Assembly (NCBI GenBank): GCA_038238115.1
Contig: JBBRYB010000001.1
Coordinates: 286,357-350,356, forward strand
Direction of reading: 5' to 3'
DNA: 64,000 bases
Source of the DNA: JBBRYB01 sp038238115
GTDB lineage: Bacteria > Actinomycetota > Actinomycetes > Propionibacteriales > Nocardioidaceae
The translations under genes were made by a program, and so were the position numbers. A model generated the notes under the pieces. That model was not told the origin of the DNA and did no database searches. It saw only the letters and a list, made by a program, of their open reading frames with translations. Positions 41,849 to 49,918 of this stretch are shown piece by piece (within the stretch, counting starts at the first letter, position 1; each line of letters opens with the position of its first letter).

Positions 41849-42426
41849 CGGCCGTTTGGCTTGTCGGGGTCGGGTCCGTCGGGCACGACCCAGGCCATCA
41901 GCGCCATCACACGTGCGCCGGGCGGACGCAGTGTGGGGTCGCGGCGTTCCTCTGCCTTGTGGAGGAACAGCTCGCGGATCTGGACACCAATCTCTACCGC
42001 CTCCTCAGCGGTGAGCCACAGGCGGGACTGGTAGACCTCGGTGGCGTCTCGCCACTGAGGTGACTCCTGCCCGACATGAGCCATCGCGGTACGCAGGCGC
42101 TGCATCTCGCGCTCGAGCGTGACATCGTGCAGGGCGGCCGCAGATGCAGGATCCTCGGCGTCCTCACCCCAGCTGAGCGACTCAGCCACGATCTTCCAGG
42201 GCCGCCGGCGACCCGGCCCGTCAACCGCCTGCCGCACGAAGCCGTGCTCAGCAAGCTTGTGCAAATGCCAGGACACGTTGGCCGGGCTCTGGTTGAGGTG
42301 GGCAGCGGCAGCAGAGGCGGTCATCGAGCCGTGGACGGCCAACAGTTCGAGAAGGTCCAAGCGCAGCGGATGAGCCAGCGCCTTCATCTCGGTGGCGGAC
42401 GTTACCCTACGACGAGTCAGCGGCAC
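41845..42426 (-). CDS. ArsR-type winged-helix regulator
   Basis: The 193-residue protein has an N-terminal ArsR-like wHTH: EMKALAHPLRLDLLELLAVHGSMTASAAAAHLNQSPANVSWHLHKLAEHGFV. A helical C-terminal half follows. No metal-binding CxC is present, so it is of the non-metal ArsR-like group. GTG 42426 is the start and there is no clear Shine-Dalgarno. The stop overlaps the MFS start (ATGA), so it most likely regulates that exporter. A 20-bp palindrome lies 10 bases upstream of its start. Confidence 0.88.
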   Translation of the reverse strand: MPLTRRRVTSATEMKALAHPLRLDLLELLAVHGSMTASAAAAHLNQSPANVSWHLHKLAEHGFVRQAVDGPGRRRPWKIVAESLSWGEDAEDPASAAALHDVTLEREMQRLRTAMAHVGQESPQWRDATEVYQSRLWLTAEEAVEIGVQIRELFLHKAEERRDPTLRPPGARVMALMAWVVPDGPDPDKPNGR

Positions 42427-42435
42427 CTAATGAAG

Positions 42436-42455
42436 GTAATCTTTCGAAGCATTAC
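42436..42455. promoter_or_regulatory. 20-bp palindrome, candidate ArsR-like operator
   Basis: The sequence follows GTAATnnTTCGAAnnATTAC, symmetric at 16 of 20 positions, 10 bases upstream of the regulator start. Its AT-rich centre and position on the promoter fit autorepression of the regulator-MFS operon. Confidence 0.6.
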
Positions 42456-42595
42456 TTGCAATAGCCGGTGCGCTGATGCGACGCCCCCCGAGGCGCCGTT
42501 TGGCCGATGCGGCACGCGGCCAACTCACGCTCCATGAATTGCCTCGAACGTCCGAGAACGTCCTCGAGGAGCAATAAGTCGATAAAGCGAAAAGT

Positions 42596-43528
42596 CTATT
42601 CCTGCGAGCCAGCGCCGGGGTCCATGAGCGCGAGGATGCGCTGGAGGTCCTCCAAGGAGGCGAACTCCACCGTGATCTTGCCCTTCCTATGGCCGAGCTC
42701 GACCTGGCAACGCGTGTCAAAACGCTCAGTCAACCGGTCGCAAATGGCGGCGAGGCCCGGAGCTTTCGGGGCCGGTCTGCGGACGTGTCGGGTGGTCTCG
42801 TCGACGTCGCCCACGGCGACGAGCTCTTCGAGCGCTCGCACCGAGATGCCTTCGGAGACGACCCGGGAGGCCAGCCGGTCCTGGCGCTCGGTGTCGTCGA
42901 CCGCGAGCAGCGCCCGGGCATGGCCGGCCGACAGCACACCGGCTGCCACCCGTCGCTGCACCGGGGCTGAAAGCCTCAGCAACCGCAGCGTGTTCGAGAT
43001 TTGCGGTCGTGAACGACCCAGTCGCGCGGCCAGCTCGTCGTGCGTACACCCGAAGTCGTGCAACATCTGCTGGTAGGCGGCGGCCTCCTCGAGCGGGTTG
43101 AGCTGGGCTCGATGCAGGTTCTCGAGCAGCGCGTCACGCAGCAGAGCGTCGTCGTCGGTCTCGCGGACGATCGCCGGGATCGTGGTGAACTCCGCCGCTC
43201 GGCACGCGCGCCATCGGCGCTCGCCCATGATGAGCTCATACGCGTCATGGTCAGTCGACCGGACGATGATCGGCTGCAGCAGGCCTACCTCCGAGATCGA
43301 CGCGACCAGCTCCGCCATCGACTCCTCGTCGAAGACCGTGCGCGGCTGCCTGGGGTTGGGCATGATCGCGTCCACCGGCAGTTCCACGAAATAGGCACCC
43401 GGCGTAGCGCGATTGTGGTCCGCCGACATAGCCGGGTCAGGCTGAGATCCATTCGTGGCGCTACGCGACGGTGCCGTCGGGATCAGGGATCCCAGCCCTC
43501 GCCCGAGCCCGCGTCGTGTCGTGGTCAT
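42596..43528 (-). CDS. parB: Chromosome-partitioning protein ParB
   Basis: This 310-residue CTPase clamps onto parS sites and organises the origin region. The start MTTTRRGLGRGLGSLIP is the ParA-stimulating N-terminus. The CTP-binding region has PNPRQPRTVF, GLLQPIIVR and GERRWRA. The HTH follows (THDELAARLGRSRPQISNTLRLL) and a C-terminal dimer domain ends the protein. ATG 43528 has AGGAGGTCCG upstream and overlaps parA by 4 bases. Two parS sites lie within 2 kb. Confidence 0.97.
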   Translation of the reverse strand: MTTTRRGLGRGLGSLIPTAPSRSATNGSQPDPAMSADHNRATPGAYFVELPVDAIMPNPRQPRTVFDEESMAELVASISEVGLLQPIIVRSTDHDAYELIMGERRWRACRAAEFTTIPAIVRETDDDALLRDALLENLHRAQLNPLEEAAAYQQMLHDFGCTHDELAARLGRSRPQISNTLRLLRLSAPVQRRVAAGVLSAGHARALLAVDDTERQDRLASRVVSEGISVRALEELVAVGDVDETTRHVRRPAPKAPGLAAICDRLTERFDTRCQVELGHRKGKITVEFASLEDLQRILALMDPGAGSQE

Positions 43529-44682
43529 CGGACCTCCTCGGTCTGTTCGGAGAGCTCGATCGCAGCGTCGAGATAGCACAGGGCACCGGGGGAGCCGGGG
43601 TCGTACGTCAAGACGGTCTGGCCGTAACTGGGCGCTTCGGAGATCCTGACCGACCGGGGAACCGCGGTCTTGAGCACCCGGTCGCCGAAATGCGCACGCA
43701 CCTCATCGGCGACTCCAGACGCCAGTCGGGTTCTGCCGTCGAACATTGTCAGCACGATCGCCCCTACCCTCAGCTCAGCGTTGAGGTGCTCGCGGATCTG
43801 GTCGATCGTCCGGAGCAACTGCCCGAGGCCCTCGAGCGCGTAGTACTCGCACTGGATCGGGATGAGCATTTCACGACCTGCCGACAACGCGTTCACCGTG
43901 AGCAGCCCGAGCGACGGGGGACAGTCGATGAAGACGTAGTCGTAGCGGCGTCCGGCTTCGCCTTCGACCGCCAGATGCGCCTCGAGGGCCCGCCGAAGCC
44001 GGGTTTCGCGGGCGACGAGCGACACGAGCTCGATCTCGGCACCAGCCAGGTCGATGGTGGCGGGTACCACGAAGAGCCCACTCACCTGCGGGCACTCCAC
44101 CACCACGTCGCCGAGGGGCATCGCCTCGACGAGCACCTGATAGGCACCGGGCGTCCCTTCGGGGTGGTCCACCGAAAGCGCCGTGGATGCATTGCCCTGC
44201 GGATCCAGGTCGAGCACGAGCACCCTGAGCCCGTTTTGAGCCAACGCGGCCGCCATGTTGACCGCGGTCGTGGTCTTGCCGACGCCGCCCTTCTGGTTGG
44301 CCACCACGAGAACACGGGTCTGCGCCGGCGGCACGAGTTCGCGGCGGCTCCGGCGCTGGGCGTTTCCGGCCATGCTGTGCTGGGTGGCGCGCATCAGGGG
44401 CAGCGGCTCGTCCGGCGGTCCACTCCCGTTGGCAATCTCGGCGGCGCTGGCAACGCCGATGCCATTCATCGCCTTGAAGTGCTCTTCTGTGGTGGGCTCG
44501 ACCGTGGGCGGGCGAGACCGCTCCGCGATCGGAGTCCGAACATCCGTCGGGAGCGGTGTTTCACGTGAAACATCGGCGGGTTGGAGGGCCTTCGCCGCCC
44601 CGCCCGGCCAGCCCAGCCCTCGTGTCGACGAGGACACCCCGTCTGGCCACCCGAGCCCGTTGCGGTGGTGAACAATGCTCAC
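43525..44682 (-). CDS. parA: Chromosome-partitioning ATPase ParA (Soj)
   Basis: The 385-residue Walker-type ATPase moves ParB-origin complexes. Deviant Walker A KGGVGKTT is at 131-138, with DLDPQGNAST and IDCPPSLGLL following. The N-terminus has some 120 extra residues of low complexity compared with minimal Soj; such extensions are common in actinomycetes. It includes VSRET (38-42), encoded by a parS site. Start GTG 44682 overlaps rsmG by 4 bases. Confidence 0.96.
   Translation of the reverse strand: MSIVHHRNGLGWPDGVSSSTRGLGWPGGAAKALQPADVSRETPLPTDVRTPIAERSRPPTVEPTTEEHFKAMNGIGVASAAEIANGSGPPDEPLPLMRATQHSMAGNAQRRSRRELVPPAQTRVLVVANQKGGVGKTTTAVNMAAALAQNGLRVLVLDLDPQGNASTALSVDHPEGTPGAYQVLVEAMPLGDVVVECPQVSGLFVVPATIDLAGAEIELVSLVARETRLRRALEAHLAVEGEAGRRYDYVFIDCPPSLGLLTVNALSAGREMLIPIQCEYYALEGLGQLLRTIDQIREHLNAELRVGAIVLTMFDGRTRLASGVADEVRAHFGDRVLKTAVPRSVRISEAPSYGQTVLTYDPGSPGALCYLDAAIELSEQTEEVR
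44557..44572. other. parS: parS centromere site inside parA
   Basis: TGTTTCACGTGAAACA is a perfect 16-bp palindrome and exactly matches the bacterial parS consensus. It lies in the parA N-terminal coding region, where it encodes part of DVSRET. Confidence 0.95.
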
Positions 44683-45359
44683 GAACTGCCCCTTCGCCCG
44701 GATGATCGCTGGCCGTTCGACTGTATCCGAACCACAGTCGTCGCGACCTCAAGCACGCCGGTTCCCAACTGCTCAATGCTGACTGGTCCGGCGTCCAGCT
44801 GCCGCATGACCGGTCGAGCCCGCCGAAGCTCCGCGGACGCCGACTTTCCCTTGACGGCCACGAGCTCGCCTCCGGCCCGGCACAGCGGCAGTGCCCACTG
44901 CACGAGCATGTGCAGCGGTGCCACGGCTCGCGCCGTGACGAGGTCGAAGGCGGTGGGTCGGCGGACCTCGTCGGCCCGGGCGCGCACGACCTCCACGTTG
45001 TCGAGGTGCAGTGACTCCCGTACCTCGAGCAAGAACACGCTCCGGCGAAGCAGTGGTTCAATCAGGGTGACATGCACGTCGGGTCGGGCGATGGCCAGCA
45101 CACAGCCCGGCAGTCCCGCGCCCGAGCCGAGGTCGGCAAGTGCGCTCCCCGTCGGCACCAGGTCGCTGAGCACGGCACAGTTCAGGATGTGACGGCTCCA
45201 GAGCCGAGGTGCTTCGCGTGGTCCGAGCAGACCGCGCTCCACCCCACGGGTTGCCAGCAGTGCGACGTACGACTCGATGATCGGCAGCCGTGACGCAAAG
45301 AGCCGGTCAAGCAGTTGTTGTGGGGGCCGCTGTTCGGTTTCACGTGAAACCTCGGCCAC
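44679..45359 (-). CDS. rsmG: 16S rRNA (guanine527-N7)-methyltransferase RsmG (GidB)
   Basis: The 226-residue SAM-dependent methyltransferase modifies G527 of 16S rRNA; its loss is known to give low-level streptomycin resistance. It has WSRHILNCAVLSDLVP, the SAM-binding ADLGSGAGLPGCVLAIARP and VTARAVAPLHMLVQWALPL. GTG 45359 starts MAEVSRETEQ, where VSRET is encoded by a second parS site. It overlaps parA by 4 bases. Confidence 0.95.
   Translation of the reverse strand: MAEVSRETEQRPPQQLLDRLFASRLPIIESYVALLATRGVERGLLGPREAPRLWSRHILNCAVLSDLVPTGSALADLGSGAGLPGCVLAIARPDVHVTLIEPLLRRSVFLLEVRESLHLDNVEVVRARADEVRRPTAFDLVTARAVAPLHMLVQWALPLCRAGGELVAVKGKSASAELRRARPVMRQLDAGPVSIEQLGTGVLEVATTVVRIQSNGQRSSGRRGSS
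45336..45351. other. parS: Second parS site inside rsmG
   Basis: GGTTTCACGTGAAACC is a perfect 16-bp palindrome differing from the consensus only at the outermost pair. It is 779 bp from the first site and encodes EVSRET of RsmG. Confidence 0.88.
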
Positions 45360-45374
45360 GACAGGGTATGCCCG

Positions 45375-45953
45375 TCAGGAGGCGGGCAGGATGACCACAC
45401 AGCGGGTGGGCTCAACGCCCTCGGACGCGCTCGTGAGGCCCGCTTCGCCGACCGCATCGTGGACGACCTTGCGCTCGAAGGGCGACATCGGTGCAAGCTT
45501 CACGCTCTCACCGGTGTCGCGTACCTCCTCGATGGCCTCGTTCGCCAACGCCCCGAGATGGGCTCTCAGGTCTGCGCGGTAGCCCCCGATGTCGAGCATC
45601 AGCCGGGACCGCTCGCCCGTTTCGCGGTACACCGCGAGCCGGGTGAGCTCCTGCAGCGCTTCCAGCACCGCCCCGGCGTCGCCGACCAGTCCCGACAGGC
45701 CGTCGCCGACGATGGAGACTGCGGCCCGATCGCCCTCCACGTCCATGTCGAGGTCTCCGTCGAGGTCGGCGATGTCGAGTAGCTCCTCGAGGTAGTCCGC
45801 GGCGATGTCTCCTTCGCCTTCGAGCCGCTTGACCCGATCGTTCGGGCCCGGGCTGGACTCGTCGGGACCAGCGGATGATCCCTCTACCGACACGGCGCCT
45901 TGCTCCGGTCGCGGCGTCTCGTCCACCGCAGCGATCTCGGTTTCTTCGGTCAT
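45375..45953 (-). CDS. jag: Jag/KhpB-like KH-R3H RNA-binding protein
   Basis: The 192-residue protein has an acidic N-terminal region (1-50), a Jag-type KH domain (about 55-125: DYLEELLDIADLDGDLDMDVEGD ... GLVGDAGAVLEALQELTRLAV) and an R3H domain near the end (LAPMSPFERKVVHDAV). It binds RNA and is a usual partner of yidC. ATG 45953 is preferred to ATG 45959 by its spacing from GGGAG. It lies 36 bases after yidC. Confidence 0.93.
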   Translation of the reverse strand: MTEETEIAAVDETPRPEQGAVSVEGSSAGPDESSPGPNDRVKRLEGEGDIAADYLEELLDIADLDGDLDMDVEGDRAAVSIVGDGLSGLVGDAGAVLEALQELTRLAVYRETGERSRLMLDIGGYRADLRAHLGALANEAIEEVRDTGESVKLAPMSPFERKVVHDAVGEAGLTSASEGVEPTRCVVILPAS

Positions 45954-45989
45954 GGACATACTCCCTACCGGCAGGTGCTCATGCGCCGG

Positions 45990-46928
45990 TCATTTGCGTT
46001 TGCGTTGGCTTCGGGACTGCTTCTTGGGTTGAGCGCGGGGCGGTGTCTTGGGTGGCTCCGCCTCCGCAGCGACAACCGTCGGCGCCGTGGCGGCTGGGCT
46101 CGAATGTTTGGTGGCGTCGCGGGCCTTCTTGGCCTCGAAGGCCGGGGTTCCCGGCGTCGGGTTGTTGCGGATGACGTAGAACTGCTGACCCATCGTCCAC
46201 AGGTTCGACGTCGACCAGTAGAGCAGCACCCCGATGGGAAACGCGACCCCTCCCACCGCGAAGACGACTGGCAAGACGTAGAGCAGGATCTTCTGCTGCT
46301 GCGCATATTGGCCACTCATGGCGGAGTCCGGCATGTTTTTGCGCATCAGCTGGCGTTGAGTGGTGAACGTCGTGATCGTCATGAGCACCACGAGACCGGC
46401 TGCCAGGATTTTGGTGGCGACGTGATCGGAGCTGGTGAGCGAGTCGGAGATCTTGGCGGCTCCGAAGACGACCGCGTCGCGCAGGTTGTCCACCTGATCG
46501 GTGCTCAAGAAGCCGACCCTTTCCCCGTGCGCCGCATTGTTGAGCGTGCGGAACAGCGCCAGGAAGATCGGCATCTGCAACAAGAGTGGCAGGCATGAGG
46601 CGAGCGGGTTGGTGCCCGTGTCCTTGTAGAGCTTCATCGTCTCTTGAGTGAGACGCTCCCGATCGTGGCCGTACTTCTTCTGCAGTTCCTTGACCTTCGG
46701 CTGCAGCAACTGCAGATTGCGGCTGTTCTTGATCTGCTTGACGAACAGCGGGATGAGCAATGTTCGGATCACGATGGTGAGCCCGATGATGGACAGCGCC
46801 CACGCGGGGCCGTCGGGGATCCCCAGGATTCCGTTGAAGAGCCGATGGAACACCAGCAGGATTCCGGACGTCGCGTAGTACAGCGGTGTCAGGATCGCGT
46901 GACCGATGTCGCCGAAGAAGTTGATCAC
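45990..46928 (-). CDS. yidC: Membrane protein insertase YidC
   Basis: The 312-residue protein has the YidC/Oxa1 core: FHRLFNGILGIPDGPAWALSIIGLTIVIRTLLIPLFVKQIKNSR, a cytoplasmic coiled hairpin (LQPKVKELQKKYGHDRERLTQETMKLY), ASCLPLLLQMPIFLALFRTL and a late span FPIGVLLYWSTSNLWTMGQQ. A basic C-terminal tail can bind the ribosome. It inserts small membrane proteins with or without SecYEG. GTG 46928 overlaps yidD by 4 bases. Confidence 0.96.
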   Translation of the reverse strand: MINFFGDIGHAILTPLYYATSGILLVFHRLFNGILGIPDGPAWALSIIGLTIVIRTLLIPLFVKQIKNSRNLQLLQPKVKELQKKYGHDRERLTQETMKLYKDTGTNPLASCLPLLLQMPIFLALFRTLNNAAHGERVGFLSTDQVDNLRDAVVFGAAKISDSLTSSDHVATKILAAGLVVLMTITTFTTQRQLMRKNMPDSAMSGQYAQQQKILLYVLPVVFAVGGVAFPIGVLLYWSTSNLWTMGQQFYVIRNNPTPGTPAFEAKKARDATKHSSPAATAPTVVAAEAEPPKTPPRAQPKKQSRSQRKRK

Positions 46929-47191
46929 CGCTGCGGCTCCTTGCTCAGGGCTGTGGACGAGGTCGTCCGCCAGGAAAACTCAGCAGGCACCGGATCGGGA
47001 CCGCCGGCTGCCCAAGGGTGGCAGCGCAGCACCCGCCGCGCCGCCAGCCAGCTTCCCCGGATGGCCCCGTGTCGCTGCACTGACTCGAGCGTATAGGCCG
47101 AGCAGGACGGGTAGTAGCGGCATACGTCTCCGTAGACGGGGCTGATGAAACGGCGATACAGCCGAAGCAGACCGGTGAGCACGGTTTTCAC
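46925..47191 (-). CDS. yidD: YidD membrane protein insertion efficiency factor
   Basis: The 88-residue protein has the family core LYRRFISPVYGDVCRYYPSCSAYTLESVQRHGAIRGSWLAARRVLRCHPW with three Cys. It has an amphipathic N-terminus and works at the membrane beside YidC. GTG 47191 (MKTVLTGLL) is chosen as start because it overlaps the rnpA stop in a GTGA and matches the family length; the upstream frame is a shadow. Confidence 0.95.
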   Translation of the reverse strand: MKTVLTGLLRLYRRFISPVYGDVCRYYPSCSAYTLESVQRHGAIRGSWLAARRVLRCHPWAAGGPDPVPAEFSWRTTSSTALSKEPQR

Positions 47192-47541
47192 GATGCTGCA
47201 CTCGGTGCGGCCGGTCGAACCTTCGCCAGGCACAGCTGGAGGTCACCGCTCACCGTGGCGAACGTGGCCGCGGCGGCCGCTGGGTTGGCTCGAATGACGA
47301 GCAGCAGCCCGCGCATGCCGTCGAGGTGGGGGCGCATCGCCGAGCGCAGTCGACGCTTGACCCTGTTGCGAACAACCGCGCCTCCGACCGCCTTGCTCAC
47401 CACGAAGCCGACGCGAGCCGGGTCGCGATCCTCACCGGCAAGGGCATGGACCACGATCGTGGCCGTTGACGTGCGCCGACCGCGCCGCACGGTGCGCTGG
47501 AAGTCAGCGGCGAGGCGGAGGCGATGCGGACCGGGGAGCAC
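47188..47541 (-). CDS. rnpA: Ribonuclease P protein component
   Basis: The 117-residue basic protein assists the RNase P RNA in tRNA 5' processing. It carries LRLAADFQRTVRRGRR, GFVVSKAVGGAVVRNRVKRRLR (the RNR motif) and a C-terminal helix. Start GTG 47541 (MLPGPHRL) is the family start although no Shine-Dalgarno is visible. It lies 16 bases after rpmH and overlaps yidD. Confidence 0.96.
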   Translation of the reverse strand: MLPGPHRLRLAADFQRTVRRGRRTSTATIVVHALAGEDRDPARVGFVVSKAVGGAVVRNRVKRRLRSAMRPHLDGMRGLLLVIRANPAAAAATFATVSGDLQLCLAKVRPAAPSAAS

Positions 47542-47557
47542 AAGGAGGCGACGGCGC

Positions 47558-47695
47558 TCAGGCGGCGAGGCGGCTGCGGCCCCTGCGCCGACGCCCGGAC
47601 ACGATGGCGCGACCCGCCCGCGTACGCATCCGCAGCCGGAAGCCGTGAGTCTTGCTGCGGCGACGGTTGTTGGGCTGGAACGTACGCTTGCTCAC
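47558..47695 (-). CDS. rpmH: 50S ribosomal protein L34
   Basis: This 45-residue protein reads MSKRTFQPNNRRRSKTHGF and ends GRRRRGRSRLAA. GTG 47695 is chosen because GGGAG lies 8 bases upstream; an ATG five codons earlier is in frame but would add a non-conserved MGVSS. It is the first gene of the leftward rpmH-rnpA-yidD-yidC-jag-rsmG-parA-parB cluster and is divergent from dnaA. Confidence 0.97.
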   Translation of the reverse strand: MSKRTFQPNNRRRSKTHGFRLRMRTRAGRAIVSGRRRRGRSRLAA

Positions 47696-48073
47696 GGAGG
47701 AAACTCCCATGGTCTGAGTCGAGGGTCGACGGCTCGGCAGAGCGAGGCGGTGGCCTCGTGAGACATCTATTGATTAGTCGACAAGTCGGCTAATTCACAC
47801 TGTTTCGCGGACACGCAACCTCGGTCGACGCGCCAAGCCGACTCAGTCACGGTACGCGGCGGGCCCGAGTCGGTCAAACCGGCGAAAGGGCTGTGGATGA
47901 AGGGTTGAACTCTGCCAGGAACGTTGTGTAGCGTCCGGTCTCACCGATGTTTTCCCCGCCGCTTCGATCCGGCACCTCGGGCACCGACAGACCAGTGTGC
48001 ACACCCTGTGGACAACTGTGTGGATGCGCGCCTGGAACAGAGGCCGTCGACCAGAAGGTGAGTGGAACTGCCG
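47696..48073. other. rpmH-dnaA intergenic region (origin part 1)
   Basis: This 378-bp gap holds the divergent promoters of rpmH and dnaA. DnaA-box-like sequences on the plus strand are TGTGGATGA at 47892-47900, TGTGGACAA at 48007-48015 (a near-consensus box) and TGTGGATGC at 48019-48027. An AT-rich stretch with a 20-bp imperfect palindrome is at 47774-47793. It can serve in origin function or in autoregulation of dnaA. Confidence 0.7.
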
Positions 48074-49522
48074 ATGACTCAGGTGGCCGATCTCGTCAAG
48101 GTTTGGACCCAGCTCGTTGACGACCTGCCCAGCAGTCAACGGGCCTGGCTGGCGGCCTCACAGCCGGTGACGCTGCACGAGAGCACCGCGATCGTGGCAG
48201 TTCCCGACGATTTCACCCGTAGCCAACTCGAGACCCGGTTGCGGTCCCGCTTGGAGGAATCTCTGAGCACGGTGCTCGGTCAGTCCGTGCGGCTGGCGGT
48301 CACGGTTGACCCCAAGCTCAACGGTGTCGACCACATCGAGCCTCGTGCTGAGCCGCCCGCCATCATCGAGGCGCGCGACGGCCACCTCTCGGAGGCTGCG
48401 CGCCACGTCGCGAAGGCTCCGCCGGCTACCGCCGACCCGGCCGCGCTGCGAGCCACCAGCGCGCCAGCGCTCGGCAACGTGCGCGAGACCCGGCTCAACC
48501 CGAAGTACGTCTTCGAGACCTTCGTGATCGGTTCCTCCAACCGCTTCGCCCATGCGGCCGCCGTTGCGGTCGCGGAGGCACCTGGAAAGGCCTATAACCC
48601 ACTCCTCATCTACGGTGATTCAGGCCTGGGAAAGACGCATCTGCTGCACGCAATAGGCCATTACGTCCGTAACCTCTTCACTGGCGCGAGAGTGCGCTAT
48701 GTCAGCAGTGAAGAGTTCACCAACGACTTCATCAACGCGATTCGCGACGACAGGGCGGCCGGCTTTCATCGTCGCTATCGCGATGTCGACGTCTTGCTCA
48801 TCGATGACATCCAGTTCCTCGAGGGCAAGATCCAGACCCAAGAAGAGTTCTTCCACACGTTCAACACGTTGCACAACGCAAACAAGCAGATCGTGATCAC
48901 GTCCGACCGACCGCCGAAGCGGCTCGAAGCTCTCGAGGACCGACTGCGCAACCGCTTCGAGTGGGGCCTGATCACCGACGTGCAGCCGCCCGACCTGGAG
49001 ACCCGCATCGCGATCTTGCGCAAGAAGGCCGCCACAGAGCGTCTCACGGCTCCGGCCGACGTACTGGAGTTCATTGCAAGCAAGATCCAGACCAACATCC
49101 GCGAGTTGGAAGGTGCTCTGATCCGCGTCACCGCGTTCGCCAGCCTCAATCGGCAGCCAGTCGACCTCACCCTGGCCGAGATCGTGCTCAAGGACCTCAT
49201 CCCCGAGGGCGGCGAGCCGGAGATCACCGCGGGTGTGATCATCGCTCAGACGGCCGCGTATTTCGGCCTGTCCATCGATGATCTGTGCGGGTCAAGCCGC
49301 AGTCGCGTGCTCGTCACCGCCCGACAGATCGCCATGTATCTGTGCCGGGAGTTGACCGATCTCTCGTTGCCCAAGATCGGGCAGCAGTTCGGCGGCCGTG
49401 ACCACACCACTGTCATGCACGCCGACCGCAAGATCCGCCAGCTGATGGCCGAGCGGCGCAGTGTCTACAACCAGGTCCGCGAGCTCACCAACCGGATCAA
49501 GCAGCAGGCGCGCCAGCAGTGA
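48074..49522 (+). CDS. dnaA: Chromosomal replication initiator DnaA
   Basis: The 482-residue AAA+ initiator has domain I at the N-terminus (VWTQLVDDLP ... FTRSQLETRL), a linker domain II (about 85-135) and domain III beginning LNPKYVFETFVIGSSNRFAHAAA. Walker A is GDSGLGKTH (181-189) and Walker B is VLLIDDIQFLEGK. Domain IV has the DnaA signature HTTVMHADRKI. ATG 48074 is preferred; GTG 48062 is in frame and closer to AGAAGG, so the true start is uncertain by four codons. Domain II is short for an actinomycete. Confidence 0.97.
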   Translation: MTQVADLVKVWTQLVDDLPSSQRAWLAASQPVTLHESTAIVAVPDDFTRSQLETRLRSRLEESLSTVLGQSVRLAVTVDPKLNGVDHIEPRAEPPAIIEARDGHLSEAARHVAKAPPATADPAALRATSAPALGNVRETRLNPKYVFETFVIGSSNRFAHAAAVAVAEAPGKAYNPLLIYGDSGLGKTHLLHAIGHYVRNLFTGARVRYVSSEEFTNDFINAIRDDRAAGFHRRYRDVDVLLIDDIQFLEGKIQTQEEFFHTFNTLHNANKQIVITSDRPPKRLEALEDRLRNRFEWGLITDVQPPDLETRIAILRKKAATERLTAPADVLEFIASKIQTNIRELEGALIRVTAFASLNRQPVDLTLAEIVLKDLIPEGGEPEITAGVIIAQTAAYFGLSIDDLCGSSRSRVLVTARQIAMYLCRELTDLSLPKIGQQFGGRDHTTVMHADRKIRQLMAERRSVYNQVRELTNRIKQQARQQ

Positions 49523-49918
49523 CGATGCTGTTCTCACCGTCTCGGGTTCACCCGGACCGTGGACCGTTTTGTGGATATGCCGCGTCGATCCGTGCCGAGT
49601 CTGTGGACACCCGCATTCCACTGGACCGCCCGTGCCGATTCACCCCCAGCCGGGTCACTTATCGGCAGCGGACTCCACAGGCTTTCCCAAGCCAAATAGC
49701 GGACATGACCTGCGGCTTCGCCGGTTTTCCACAGTATGCACCGGTGCTACGAATCCGATGAGACAACACCTTGAGGAAGTTCATCCAACGTCTGATCCGG
49801 CCCGGACCTGGGGAAACCCGGTGAGCACCCGGCTCTGCCCCTCGACCCGACCCGGACCGCGCCGGCGGAGCCGTGGCAGGATTCAGCGCAACCAGGCATC
49901 GGCAGGAGGGCACGCATC
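49523..49918. other. dnaA-dnaN intergenic region (candidate oriC)
   Basis: This 396-bp non-coding region contains several DnaA-box-like sequences: TGTGGATAT at 49570-49578, TGTGGACAC at 49602-49610, GACTCCACA (weak, reverse) at 49671-49679 and TTTTCCACA (reverse) at 49725-49733. In Streptomyces and Mycobacterium oriC lies in this gap. No long A+T tract is visible, so the unwinding element is not identified. Confidence 0.8.
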
